Shown: one piece after another, positions 1-8,116 of the stretch
How positions within the stretch are numbered: position 1 is the stretch's first letter
How the letters are laid out: every line of letters starts with the position of its first letter
From: Pseudomonadota bacterium
Lineage (GTDB): Bacteria > Myxococcota_A > Bradymonadia > UBA4248
Length of the DNA: 32,303 nucleotides
Assembly: GCA_017441205.1 (NCBI GenBank)
Contig: JAFRYG010000180.1
Span: 1 to 32,303 of the forward strand
Direction of reading: 5' to 3'
Position numbers and translations under genes: made by a program
Notes under the pieces: model-generated
Told to the model about the DNA's origin: nothing
What the model saw: the letters and a program-made list of their open reading frames with translations, nothing else
Database searches by the model: none

Positions 1-115
1 GAGAACAAGAAGACGACTGATGTTAGTGATTAGTGATGAGAATTTATAGCTTACAGAGGGTCGACATTATCTGTACTTTAGCAAAAGTCTTGGTGATTGC
101 GTGACTTCCAACTCC

Positions 116-174
116 CAACTCACCCTCACAACTCACCCTCACAACTCACCCTCACAACTCACCCTCACAACTCA
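116..174. repeat. 13-bp tandem minisatellite
   Basis: Four exact copies of CAACTCACCCTCA run from 116 to 167, followed by a partial fifth copy (168-174). The preceding sequence ACTTCCAACTC (104-114) recurs as its exact reverse complement at 6484-6494, so the tract shares vocabulary with another intergenic region in this window. Confidence 0.9.
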
Positions 175-182
175 TGATGAGC

Positions 183-209
183 TTGGAGCCTGGAGTTTGG
201 AGCCTGGAG
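183..209. repeat. Direct repeat TTGGAGCCTGGAG x2
   Basis: TTGGAGCCTGGAG occurs at 183-195 and 197-209, separated by one base. It is probably a slippage product in non-coding DNA. Confidence 0.85.
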
Positions 210-498
210 CAGTGAGTGCATTCTCAAAGCTCAAAGCCCAGAGCAAAGAAAGACATATTCTTTGGAACATTACATATCCACTGTGGTTAAACATAGCCTT
301 AAGTTAAGCCGTTAAACATTTTATATCGTCCCCAAGCGCACGCCCCGGAGATTTGATGAATTCGCATCGGAAGCAAATGTGCTGCATGATTCCGGACAAA
401 ACAGGGACACGTCCTTCTTTACATTTTAATATAGCCCGCCTATGTATAGCGAGCGCCCCGGGGGGATGTTTAAGGCGCATAATGAGGATTCATATACC

Positions 499-1017
499 AT
501 GACAAACGAAACACCGGAATCACTTCAAACGGATAAAGTGGCGCTTGATACAGTGCCATCTGTCATATTTGTGCTCAGCAATGACGAGGGCGAAGTCCTC
601 GATTTGGCCACACACGATGCGCCCATGCGATACCTGCATGGACATGGAGCAATCCTGCACGGCCTCGAAAAAGCCCTCGAGGGCAAGACCGTCGGGGAGC
701 GCTTTCATGTGGATGTTCCTCCCGAAGACGGATACGGCCTTCGGGAGGGCGAACCGCAGGCCGTCCCCAAATCCATATTTCCCGAAGGCACCGTCTTTAA
801 GATTGGCGCAGGAATGACTGCGAAATCAGAAGATGGAAAACCTTTTCCGCTCTGGATCGTTTCCATTGACGACGATAACGTCTATGTTGACGGCAATCAT
901 CCGCTGGCAGGCAAAGTACTCCATTTCGATGCGGAAGTCGTTGCGGTGCGCAAAGCAACACAGGACGAACTCAAGGACGGGCGCGTCCATGATGGATGTT
1001 CGGTATGCCGTTCGTAG
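499..1017 (+). CDS. slyD: SlyD-type FKBP peptidyl-prolyl cis-trans isomerase
   Basis: Predicted cytoplasmic FKBP-type prolyl isomerase/chaperone that catalyses cis-trans isomerisation of X-Pro bonds. The order of conserved blocks is that of SlyD: the strand after PSVIFVLSNDEGEVLD, then YLHGHGAILHGLEKALEG, VPPEDGYGLREGE, the insert-in-flap region with VPKSIFPE, and VDGNHPLAGKVLHFDAEVV closing the FKBP domain. The tail is short (DGRVHDGCSVC) and keeps only one His and two Cys, rather than the long His/Cys-rich metal-binding tail of E. coli SlyD. The frame is open from 442, but the ATG at 499 starts where the family alignment begins and has GAGG at 484-487. ATG 466 is the main alternative. The gene appears monocistronic. 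Confidence 0.88.
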   Translation: MTNETPESLQTDKVALDTVPSVIFVLSNDEGEVLDLATHDAPMRYLHGHGAILHGLEKALEGKTVGERFHVDVPPEDGYGLREGEPQAVPKSIFPEGTVFKIGAGMTAKSEDGKPFPLWIVSIDDDNVYVDGNHPLAGKVLHFDAEVVAVRKATQDELKDGRVHDGCSVCRS

Positions 1018-1025
1018 AGGGGGGA

Positions 1026-1076
1026 GCGGCGTATTGGCCCAAAGCCAATAGACGCGCGGGGGGAGACCTCCCCCCG
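1026..1076 (+). repeat. Bulged-G hairpin (family member 1) plus GC hairpin
   Basis: TATTGGC (1032-1038) pairs with GCCAATA (1044-1050). GCGGC (1026-1030) pairs with GACGC (1051-1055) with one mismatch, leaving G1031 bulged. This matches the GC-G-TATTG...CAATA-GC pattern seen at four other intergenic sites here. A second hairpin follows at once: CGGGGGGA (1057-1064) against TCCCCCCG (1069-1076). It is followed by A-rich, not T-rich, sequence, so it is not a standard intrinsic terminator on the + strand. Confidence 0.75.
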
Positions 1077-1225
1077 ATAATAAAAAAATCGCTTCCATCA
1101 TGCTGTTCCCTGCGATAAACCCATTTTTAATGAGCTCAGATGCCAGCTTTCTTTGATCCATACCCAGAGAAAAGACTGATTAATCCACTTGAACAGACAG
1201 CACCGGAATGGTGAAGGAGTCCCAA

Positions 1226-3715
1226 ATGAAGAACAGCGTCGCATTATGGATATGTATTGGATGTTTAGTGACCGGATTGACCGGATGTACCAATGATTTG
1301 CAAAAGGGAGTATGCGGCGTCGGAGAATCCGGCACGATCTGTGATGGTTCCAGACTCGTCGTCTGTGCAAGCGGCATGGAGGTCAGTTCGACGAAATGTG
1401 ATAATGGATGCGCCAACAATATGTGTATTGGCGACACCCAGCCCAATTTGACATGCCCGACCCCCGGTGAACTGAAATGTGAAAATTCTGCAATATTGCA
1501 GTGTTCAAACGGATTCTGGAACAAGACAGCAGACTGTCCCAATGGATGTGACGGCGTATTGCCGCAATGCAAAGCAGCACCGCAGACATGTACGAATCCG
1601 GCCAATCATTGCAGCGCAGACAATACAAAAGTCGTCAAATGCGATAGCGGACAGGAAACGGAAGTCAGCAAATGTGAGTGCGGCTGTGACCCGAATGTCA
1701 ATGCCTGCAAACAGTGCCCCCAATGTAATTATCAGGGCACCCAATGTGATCCGGCAGGTACCGGCTCTGTCCTCAAATGTGAAGGCGGCATTTCGAAGTT
1801 TGTCAAAACCTGTACAAATGGCTGCAACGAGGCAGGAACAGATTGTGCAGAAGAGCAGGAAACCTGTACCGATACTGAAAATCACTGCAATGCAGACAAC
1901 ACGAAAGTCGTCAAATGCCAGGACGGAAACGAAGTTGAAGTCAGCAAATGTGAATGCGGATGCGATTCGAAGACGAATATCTGCAAATTGTGTCAGGCAT
2001 GCGATTATGAAGGCCAAAAATGCGATCCGACAGGCACCGGTTCTGTCCTCGAATGTAAGAATGGAACTGAATCGACTGTAAAAACATGCCCGAGCGGCTG
2101 CAACGACGCCGGAACGGATTGTGCAGAAGTAAAGGAAACCTGCACGGATACGAAAGATCACTGCAATGCAGACAACACAAAAGTCGTCAAGTGCGAAAAT
2201 GGAACGGAAACCGTGGTCAGCGACTGCCAGTGCGGGTGCGATCCGGCCGTCAATGTCTGCAAATTTTGCCCGGAGTGTGATTACAAAAAAACCAAATGCG
2301 ACAGTACTTTCAGCAATGTTCTGGAATGCCGGGATGGAAAAGAAAAGACCGTCAAAACCTGCACTGATGAACAAATCTGCAGTGATGGCAAATGCATCGC
2401 CATCGAGGCCCCTGAAATCTGCGACACAAAAGGCCGGAAATGCCTGGGAAGAACTGTCATCAACTGCAGCGCAGCCAATGCTCAGCCCGATATCATCGAG
2501 GATTGCATCGAAACATGCACGAACGGTAAATGTGATGATGTTGCCTGTCCGGAAAAGCCTCAGCCAGCATGCTTTGACGCCAAAACCATTCTCGAATGCG
2601 ACAACGGCACGCACAAAATGAAAAAGACTTCCTGCGGCGAAGGAGAATCCTGTGTAAGCGGCGAGTGCTTCAAATCTGACCAGCAGAGTTCATGCGCATT
2701 CGAAACACAGTGTTCCGCTGACGGCTCCGCAATCAAATCATGCAAAGAAGGAAAAGTGACTTACGAGAATTGTCCGGTCAAGAAATACTGCGATGCATCG
2801 TCCGGATCCCCCAAATGCGTTTCGGCAATGATTTCGGAAGATCTCGGCCTTTGTGATGAAGAGCATTTTGTGAGTGCATGCGACGGCGAAAAAACAGCCT
2901 ATACATGTGAGAGCGGATCACTCAAAGTGACCAATTGCAATAAGAACCAAACCTGCATCAGCGGTATCTGCCGGACGACGACGAATAAAAAAATCGGCGA
3001 CACCTGCACAAAAGACAATTTTGACGATACATGCATCGATAATACGCCGGTCACCTGCGATTCCAAATCCAAACATATCGTCGTCATCGAAAACGAAAAG
3101 AACTGTACAGAGGAGAACGCTGTATGTGGTTCCGTCGAATCCGGCGGTGTTCAGTTATTCAGCTGCTACGAACCGTGCCAGGAAAAGGGCGCAATATTGG
3201 CGCGCTGTATTCCGGATGGCGATAAAAACTATCAGACGAAACTCGAATGCGTCGATCTCGGCAATGGCAAACTTGGACTGGATCACATCAATGCCAATTA
3301 TGATCAGTGCGACAAGGAATGCAAGGAAGGCAAATGTGTCGACTACACAGAAGGAATTGAAAACGTCGGCAAGGAATGCGAAGCAGATAAATTCAAAGCC
3401 TATTGTAAGGACAGTTCACGCGGCGTCACATGCGAAGAAAACGATGAGGAAAAGACAGTCATCACCGTCGAGCTTTGCGATACCAATGAACTCTGCGCTG
3501 CCTATAAGAAATTCGAAGGTTCCGATGATGCCTACGACACGGCGGGATGTCTGAAGCAATGCAAGTCCGGAGATCCCGACAGGTATGAATGCGCCGGCAA
3601 TGTAATTTTTGCTTCTACACAGTTCACCTGCAAAAAAATTGCCGACAGCTATCTCTACGTGCCCGTAGACAACAAGTTCTGCGAACAGTGCGGCGATGAC
3701 GGCAAATGCAAATAA
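1226..3715 (+). CDS. Cysteine-rich lipoprotein with triplicated module
   Basis: Predicted lipoprotein of 829 aa, function unknown. The ATG at 1226 is chosen over the frame opening at 1208 because AAGGAG (1214-1219) sits 6 nt ahead of it and it begins a clean signal peptide ending in the lipobox LTGC. The mature part is Cys-rich throughout, typical of disulfide-stabilised extracytoplasmic proteins. Roughly residues 122-390 are three tandem modules of about 92 aa. Each starts C-T-[ND]-x(4)-HC-[SN]-ADNTKVVKC, continues with C[EQ]CGCD, and the first two end in NGCNEAGTDC or SGCNDAGTDC. The rest has looser Cys-pair motifs such as CSDGKC and CVSGEC. No enzymatic motif is visible. It differs from the three paralogues at 16475-24672 in lacking their N- and C-terminal domains. 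A terminator follows at 3725-3752. Confidence 0.85.
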   Translation: MKNSVALWICIGCLVTGLTGCTNDLQKGVCGVGESGTICDGSRLVVCASGMEVSSTKCDNGCANNMCIGDTQPNLTCPTPGELKCENSAILQCSNGFWNKTADCPNGCDGVLPQCKAAPQTCTNPANHCSADNTKVVKCDSGQETEVSKCECGCDPNVNACKQCPQCNYQGTQCDPAGTGSVLKCEGGISKFVKTCTNGCNEAGTDCAEEQETCTDTENHCNADNTKVVKCQDGNEVEVSKCECGCDSKTNICKLCQACDYEGQKCDPTGTGSVLECKNGTESTVKTCPSGCNDAGTDCAEVKETCTDTKDHCNADNTKVVKCENGTETVVSDCQCGCDPAVNVCKFCPECDYKKTKCDSTFSNVLECRDGKEKTVKTCTDEQICSDGKCIAIEAPEICDTKGRKCLGRTVINCSAANAQPDIIEDCIETCTNGKCDDVACPEKPQPACFDAKTILECDNGTHKMKKTSCGEGESCVSGECFKSDQQSSCAFETQCSADGSAIKSCKEGKVTYENCPVKKYCDASSGSPKCVSAMISEDLGLCDEEHFVSACDGEKTAYTCESGSLKVTNCNKNQTCISGICRTTTNKKIGDTCTKDNFDDTCIDNTPVTCDSKSKHIVVIENEKNCTEENAVCGSVESGGVQLFSCYEPCQEKGAILARCIPDGDKNYQTKLECVDLGNGKLGLDHINANYDQCDKECKEGKCVDYTEGIENVGKECEADKFKAYCKDSSRGVTCEENDEEKTVITVELCDTNELCAAYKKFEGSDDAYDTAGCLKQCKSGDPDRYECAGNVIFASTQFTCKKIADSYLYVPVDNKFCEQCGDDGKCK
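1589..2400 (+). repeat. Three tandem 276-bp coding repeats
   Basis: Units start at 1589, 1865 and 2141, each at a TGT/TGC codon opening the CTN/CTD motif. The first two are exactly 276 bp (92 codons); the third is diverged at its end (to about 2400). DNA similarity between units 1 and 2 is high enough to see by eye, which suggests in-frame duplication followed by divergence. Confidence 0.85.
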
Positions 3716-3724
3716 TTGATCCTC

Positions 3725-3752
3725 GAAAAGGCGCACATCAGTGCGCCTTTTC
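3725..3752 (+). terminator. Intrinsic terminator after cysteine-rich lipoprotein
   Basis: GAAAAGGCGCAC (3725-3736) and GTGCGCCTTTTC (3741-3752) form a perfect 12-bp stem with loop ATCA. The T-rich arm gives the U-tract for + strand transcripts, and the A arm could do the same on the minus strand. It separates the lipoprotein gene from the FGGY-like operon. Confidence 0.88.
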
Positions 3753-3783
3753 ATTTCGTTTCTACAAAACAAACCAATGAACT

Positions 3784-5322
3784 ATGCCTGAAATCTGGTC
3801 ATTATCGCTGACGCATGAAGGAATCGGAGCCTGTGCTCTCGGCATGGACGCATCCCATCGGATGTATTCAGAACGATGGTCGTTTGTGCGCAAATACGGG
3901 CTATGGTGCGTCGAAATGGCCGAACTGCGAAAAGCTGTTGCTCGCGCGATTCGGGCTCTGTGGGCGGACTCTGACATACCGCCGACAGCCATAGCACTCA
4001 GTACCCCTCAGTCGATGACCGCCGTATTCGCCGATCGGCAAGGACCTGCATCCCCGGTGTTTTTTGATGCCCCCCTGACCATTCCCAGACGGGATATTCC
4101 GAAAGATTATGGGGACACCCCCGAATTGGGCAAAGCCTACCGAAATTCCGTATTGCGGCGATTGCAGCAGTTTTACCCGGAGCTTGGCCTGAATACTCCC
4201 TTGGGCATACATTCACTGGGCGCAGCAGTCATGAGGGTTCTGACCGGACACTCGGCAGATGCCTGTATTCCATTGGGTGTTCCCTCACAGTATCCCGGAT
4301 TCAGCAAAGAAACACGGGCGATGTTTTTTCAGGCCATGGGCTACCATCCGGATTTCAGTTCACAGCGCGTATTTGCGGGCAAACGTGTCGCCTGTATCAC
4401 CCCGGAACTCGCAGCGAATCTGAGTGTCGAAAACGCCCCGGAATTCAGCAGACTTGCAGGAATTCCCGTATACTGCCTCGGAAACAGCGATGGTGCGCGA
4501 TCCTACGCATCCGCATCCAACCCGCTTTCGTGGTCTGTCCAGGCGGGAACTCAAATCCGGGCTCACTGGACTGCCGGATGCAATGCCCTGGCCGCATTCG
4601 AAATACAGATCATCCCCAAAACGCCAGACACAGATAATGCTCCGGACGCCCAAACGCCGGACAATCAGAATAATGCGTCCCAACCGGATGAACCATCGGA
4701 ACTCACCGCAGATGAATGGACGCGCCTGTTCAACGACAGCCTCCGTCTGGAAGTTTCTCCCGGCCCCCAAAAAGCTCTCGCAACCTACGGCCTGTCTCTA
4801 CCAGGTTTTGACTCACCTTTTATCCTCGATCCGATTCGTGCTCTGACGGATCCGCACTCGGGCCGCATACTATTCAAAACGCTTTCGCATGCCCCTCTGG
4901 GAAGCGGTGGTCTGCATCTGCTGCACAATGCATCCGGATGGCAGCTCATCGGTCTGACATCGGCTCACGAAAATGCTCACCTGGTAAGAGCTTGTTTTGA
5001 AGGTCTGATGTATTCCGTCCGAAGCTGGCGCGAGAACCTGAATCAAAAAGGTCTGGGCCCCATTCGACTCGTTCTCTCCCCTCCCTGGCCGTCAGAATGC
5101 GCACAGTGGGCAGCAGACATCATGCAATCCGCCCTCATTTATATCGACGAAACATCAGAGAATCTGGCTGCATTTGGGGCTGCACTTGCCCTCATGAGGG
5201 ATTTGAAACTCGAAATGACAGCAAAGCCTCATATTCCTGCACAAATTGTTGAACCTTCCGAACGGTCAGCATATTATCAGCTGCATTATCAGGTTCACCA
5301 ACAGCTGGAGAATCGCCTATGA
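3784..5322 (+). CDS. Degenerate FGGY-family carbohydrate kinase homologue
   Basis: 512 aa with the fold order of FGGY kinases (xylulokinase-like): AIALSTPQSMTAVFADRQG matches the usual GISGQxHGxVxLDxxG block, a VLTGH segment matches the LTG region, and GNSDGAR around residue 236 matches the GGGDNA block, keeping the Asp. WQLIGLTSAHENAHLVRACF matches the C-terminal FGGY signature, and the Y..LHYQVHQQL tail is typical. Two core elements are lost. The N-terminal phosphate-binding D-x-G-T is replaced (SLTHEG, Ser8 at the Asp position), and the Gly-rich GGGAKS loop is replaced by LSPPWPSE. A low-complexity insert rich in D, N, P and Q lies near residues 280-310. I infer a pseudokinase or a strongly diverged kinase; the substrate is unknown. 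Its stop overlaps the next start by 4 nt (ATGA), indicating translational coupling. Confidence 0.7.
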   Translation: MPEIWSLSLTHEGIGACALGMDASHRMYSERWSFVRKYGLWCVEMAELRKAVARAIRALWADSDIPPTAIALSTPQSMTAVFADRQGPASPVFFDAPLTIPRRDIPKDYGDTPELGKAYRNSVLRRLQQFYPELGLNTPLGIHSLGAAVMRVLTGHSADACIPLGVPSQYPGFSKETRAMFFQAMGYHPDFSSQRVFAGKRVACITPELAANLSVENAPEFSRLAGIPVYCLGNSDGARSYASASNPLSWSVQAGTQIRAHWTAGCNALAAFEIQIIPKTPDTDNAPDAQTPDNQNNASQPDEPSELTADEWTRLFNDSLRLEVSPGPQKALATYGLSLPGFDSPFILDPIRALTDPHSGRILFKTLSHAPLGSGGLHLLHNASGWQLIGLTSAHENAHLVRACFEGLMYSVRSWRENLNQKGLGPIRLVLSPPWPSECAQWAADIMQSALIYIDETSENLAAFGAALALMRDLKLEMTAKPHIPAQIVEPSERSAYYQLHYQVHQQLENRL

Positions 5323-5945
5323 ATTATACGACATTTGTACTTTCAGACCGATTTGATGAGGCATTTCTATTGGCGAGTACGCTGCATCGCGCACAGAAAC
5401 GAAAGAATATCCCTGCGCCGTTTATGGCGCACCTGTTCTCTGTTGCAGCGCTGGTCTGTGAAAATATCGGTTTTGTTTGCAGCGATCCCAAACAGGCCGA
5501 AGAATACGTCATAACGGCAATTCTGCACGATACCATTGAAGATCAGGGGGGGCAGAAAACCTACGAACTGCTCACCGAAAAGTTCGGGAAACAAATCGCC
5601 GACAACGTTTTGATGCTTTCGGATGCATTCCCGGATGAATACGGCAACAAACTCCCCAAATCCGAACGCAACCGCCTTTATCTCGAAAAAATGGAATCAG
5701 CCCCGCAGGGAATCGTCGTCATTTCCTGCTGTGACAAGATCCACAATCTCCGAACAATGGTTGCCGACGCAATGGTTGCCGACTCCCTCGACAGCTTCTG
5801 GAATGCGTTTACGCTCAAACCCGGGCCTACCGTTGCCAACTATCAAAAACTCCTCAACCATTATATTGCTCGCCTTGGTGCCGATAATCGGCTGATCGTA
5901 CTATATACGGATGCCCTTAAACAGGTTGAACTTCTTTTGGATTGA
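5319..5945 (+). CDS. HD-domain phosphohydrolase, alarmone-hydrolase (SpoT/MESH1)-like
   Basis: 208 aa. The motif set is that of the HD hydrolase domain of RelA/SpoT enzymes and small alarmone hydrolases: HRAQ near residue 23, H38, the LHDTIED block with H70-D71 and E74-D75, and CCDKIHNLRTM with D139 as the last metal ligand. No synthetase or TGS domain is present, so it would only degrade (p)ppGpp or a related 3'-phosphorylated nucleotide; this follows from the family, not from data here. It overlaps the FGGY-like gene by 4 nt (ATGA) and is followed almost immediately by a small membrane protein, so the three look co-transcribed. It is not HD-GYP: no GYP motif is seen. Confidence 0.75.
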   Translation: MNYTTFVLSDRFDEAFLLASTLHRAQKRKNIPAPFMAHLFSVAALVCENIGFVCSDPKQAEEYVITAILHDTIEDQGGQKTYELLTEKFGKQIADNVLMLSDAFPDEYGNKLPKSERNRLYLEKMESAPQGIVVISCCDKIHNLRTMVADAMVADSLDSFWNAFTLKPGPTVANYQKLLNHYIARLGADNRLIVLYTDALKQVELLLD

Positions 5946-5950
5946 TCAAA

Positions 5951-6475
5951 ATGGCCATATACGAGAACTACAACAATTCATCACTTGGACAGCGCATGGC
6001 TGCAGTAGGCGGATGCATCATTGGTGGTGCCATCGTGCTGTTTCTCGGCCTTATGGGAGCCTTCGGCGATTACGAAACACTCCCCAGAATGGGGTTTAAC
6101 GGCTGGACGATCCCCTTCTATCTGGTCATCGTCGTCTGCGGCTTTCTCATTCTGATGAGAATGCGGTATGCAGCAATTGTCGCAGCCTGTGCCGGACTTG
6201 CCGAAATCGTATGCTATGTCTGCATGCAGCTGAGCACGACTCCTGAAGTGAGCTTTCTGGTCCTGCTTAAAATCGCAGTCATATTTTGCTGTGCTCAGCT
6301 TTGTGTCGCCATCTATTCATTCAATGACGAAGACGATGCCGAAGAAATTCCGGAACCGCGCCATCACGTGGGTCCACAGCCTCCCCAGGGACGACAGGTC
6401 GTCAGACACCAGGCCCCCTTGCCTCGCAATCAGGCTCCCGTTGGCCGAAATCAACCGCCAAGACCCAAACGCTAA
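5951..6475 (+). CDS. Small four-helix membrane protein with Pro/Arg-rich tail
   Basis: About 174 aa, not recognised. Four hydrophobic segments are visible: around AAVGGCIIGGAIVLFLGLMG, IPFYLVIVVCGFLILM, YAAIVAACAGLAEIVCYVC and FLVLLKIAVIFCCAQLCVA. A roughly 45-residue hydrophilic tail rich in Pro, Arg, Gln and His follows (PQPPQGRQ, PRNQAPVGRNQPP), probably cytoplasmic because of its positive charge. The frame is open from a TTG at 5942 that overlaps the previous stop. ATG 5951 is the more ordinary start; neither has a strong ribosome site. Position directly behind the HD protein suggests the same operon. Confidence 0.65.
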   Translation: MAIYENYNNSSLGQRMAAVGGCIIGGAIVLFLGLMGAFGDYETLPRMGFNGWTIPFYLVIVVCGFLILMRMRYAAIVAACAGLAEIVCYVCMQLSTTPEVSFLVLLKIAVIFCCAQLCVAIYSFNDEDDAEEIPEPRHHVGPQPPQGRQVVRHQAPLPRNQAPVGRNQPPRPKR

Positions 6476-6540
6476 CTCTCTTTGAGTTGGAAGTTATGAG
6501 TTGCGCAATCACAAAGGTCCTAGCCCAAGCATTGAATAAT
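6476..6540. repeat. Degenerate 7-bp-phased intergenic tract
   Basis: The sequence reads as loose heptamers (TTGAGTT, GGAAGTT, ATGAGTT, GCGCAAT). GAGTTGGAAGT at 6484-6494 is the exact reverse complement of 104-114, and GATTGCG-type sequence is shared in the same relative orientation. AAGCATT, the unit of the tract at 32064-32091, also occurs here at 6528-6534. Confidence 0.5.
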
Positions 6541-6595
6541 GCATCCCCCCCTATAAGTATAAGCTTTCCAAAAGCTCAAAGTGCTCCATAATATT

Positions 6596-8023
6596 ATGCA
6601 AACCATTGAAGTCGTTGCAGCACTCATCATCGAGAATCAGCGTTTTTTTGCCGCACAGCGGGGCCAGAAGCAATCCTTTGCAGGATGCTGGGAATTTCCG
6701 GGCGGCAAAGTTGAACCAGGTGAGACACATAGCGAAGCTCTGGCAAGGGAATTGTTTGAGGAACTGGGAATCCGTGCCTATCCGGCGGAATTCATCGAAA
6801 CACGTGAAACCCAATGTACAGACCGAACCATCCGGGTGCATTTGTACCGAACAATGCTCGAAAGCGATGACTTCAGGGATACAGAGCACAGCCAGTTTGG
6901 GTGGTTCACACTCAGGGAAGCAAAAGATTTATCCTGGACCCAGGCGGATGCTGCATTTCTGGAAGATATTGGTGCCATCATCGAAAATAACCAGGGCCTC
7001 TACACAGCAACACCACAAATGCTCGACACTTTGCCGGCGAGAGCTTCCGGCCCCCATATTTTTCGCGCGATACAAAAGCCCTGGGATGCTGCGAGCAATC
7101 CCCATCACTCCATCGGTCACAAATGTCAGAAGCTTCTGCAGACCCGATATGATTGCCGGCAAATCAAAATAGCCGACACCATCCACGCCGACGATGGAAC
7201 GACCCGCATCATTTATGAACTTTCGGATGGTGAACGCATTGAAACTGTCCATATGCCACGAGACGTCAAATCTCCACGGGTAACACTGTGCATTTCATCG
7301 CAGGTCGGATGCGCAATGAATTGCGCCTTCTGTGCAACCGCAATGCTCGGATTGCGGCGAAATCTGACCGCCGACGAAATCGTTCAGCAGGTCGTCATCG
7401 CTGTCGACAAATTCGGTCCCCACAAATCCCACGCCATCAACATTGTTTTTATGGGAATGGGCGAAGCCCTGATGAACACCGACAACGTCATCAAGGCCAT
7501 CGACATACTGACCAATGAACACGGACTGAACATCCCGCCGGTTCGAATGACCTTGTCCACCTCAGGCGTTCTCTCAGAACTGCCGCGTCTTAAATCCGCG
7601 TCCAATCGTCCCAACCTCGCCATAAGTATAAACGCAACAACTGACGAGGTCCGTTCACAGTTGATGCCGGTCAATCGCCGTTTTCCCCTTGCGGAGATCC
7701 ATCGCGCACTGCTGGAATGGCCGTATCGATCCCACGAAAAAGTCCTGCTCGAATATGTCCTGATCCAAAACATCAATGACAGTCCGGAGGATGCTCACCG
7801 GTTGGCCGCATTCGCAAAAGACCTGCCGCACAATATCAATATCATCCCCTACAACGAAACTCCCCGCGATCGCTTTCATGCCCCAACACCGGAAACATGC
7901 CAGGAATTCATCCAGATTCTGCAGCAGCACGGATGCCTTGCCACCCTGCGAGTAGCCAGAGGCGTACAGGTTGGCGGAGCATGCGGTCAGCTTCTCGCTC
8001 GCCGACAACCGGAATTCAAATAA
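6596..8023 (+). CDS. MutT/NUDIX hydrolase fused to RlmN-type radical-SAM RNA methyltransferase
   Basis: One uninterrupted frame encodes two enzymes; residue numbers count from the frame opening at 6581. Residues 6-135 are a MutT-like NUDIX domain with a perfect Nudix box, G42-x5-E48-x7-REL-x-EELGI ending at I64, preceded by WEFPGG; the family removes 8-oxo-dGTP or similar oxidised nucleotides. Residues about 142-480 are RlmN: LCISSQVGCAMNCAFC carries the 4Fe-4S ligands C244, C248 and C251, with C237 at the methyl-carrier position (E. coli C118) and C468 in GGACGQL (E. coli C355). RNLTADEIVQQV and FMGMGEALMN are also typical. RlmN makes m2A in 23S rRNA (A2503) and some tRNAs. Both catalytic sets look intact. 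ATG 6596 is preferred over GTG 6581 because it fits the MutT N-terminus. The ordinary N-terminal helical domain of RlmN is shortened or diverged. Confidence 0.9.
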   Translation: MQTIEVVAALIIENQRFFAAQRGQKQSFAGCWEFPGGKVEPGETHSEALARELFEELGIRAYPAEFIETRETQCTDRTIRVHLYRTMLESDDFRDTEHSQFGWFTLREAKDLSWTQADAAFLEDIGAIIENNQGLYTATPQMLDTLPARASGPHIFRAIQKPWDAASNPHHSIGHKCQKLLQTRYDCRQIKIADTIHADDGTTRIIYELSDGERIETVHMPRDVKSPRVTLCISSQVGCAMNCAFCATAMLGLRRNLTADEIVQQVVIAVDKFGPHKSHAINIVFMGMGEALMNTDNVIKAIDILTNEHGLNIPPVRMTLSTSGVLSELPRLKSASNRPNLAISINATTDEVRSQLMPVNRRFPLAEIHRALLEWPYRSHEKVLLEYVLIQNINDSPEDAHRLAAFAKDLPHNINIIPYNETPRDRFHAPTPETCQEFIQILQQHGCLATLRVARGVQVGGACGQLLARRQPEFK

Positions 8024-8116
8024 ATACAAAAAAAAACATAAAAAATCGCGACGCCGGTTTATTCAATCGCTATAATAACTCGCCTTTATTTGGATTTCAT
8101 CTTCTTGGGAGGAATC

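Larger units (their letters stand above)
1..441. other. Repeat-rich intergenic region
   Basis: No convincing gene is visible. The stretch holds a TTAGTGA doublet (23-36), a 13-bp minisatellite (116-174) and a 13-bp direct duplication (183-195 and 197-209). A 68-codon frame at 101-307 is built mostly from the minisatellite and is not credible. An AT-rich stretch around 420-435, just ahead of the SlyD gene, could hold its promoter, but I cannot assign clear -35 and -10 boxes. Confidence 0.6.

Noticed and set aside
101..307. 68-codon + strand frame at the left end
   Set aside because: It is mostly translation of the 13-bp minisatellite and has no family features or ribosome site.
1057..1076. 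GC-rich hairpin after slyD as a terminator
   Set aside because: The stem is strong but followed by A-rich DNA on the + strand, with no U-tract in the right place.
1505..2614. Long minus-strand frame (369 codons) opposite the Cys-rich lipoprotein
   Set aside because: It is an antisense shadow created by the TGC/TGT-rich repeats; the + strand has the signal peptide, SD and repeat structure.
5319..5945. HD protein as an HD-GYP c-di-GMP phosphodiesterase
   Set aside because: There is no GYP motif; the HRAQ, LHDTIED and DKIHNLRTM set fits the RelA/SpoT hydrolase branch.
6596..8023. Cfr (m8A2503, antibiotic resistance) instead of RlmN
   Set aside because: Cfr shares the same core motifs, so it cannot be excluded strictly, but no resistance context or mobile DNA is present and the sequence reads like housekeeping RlmN.
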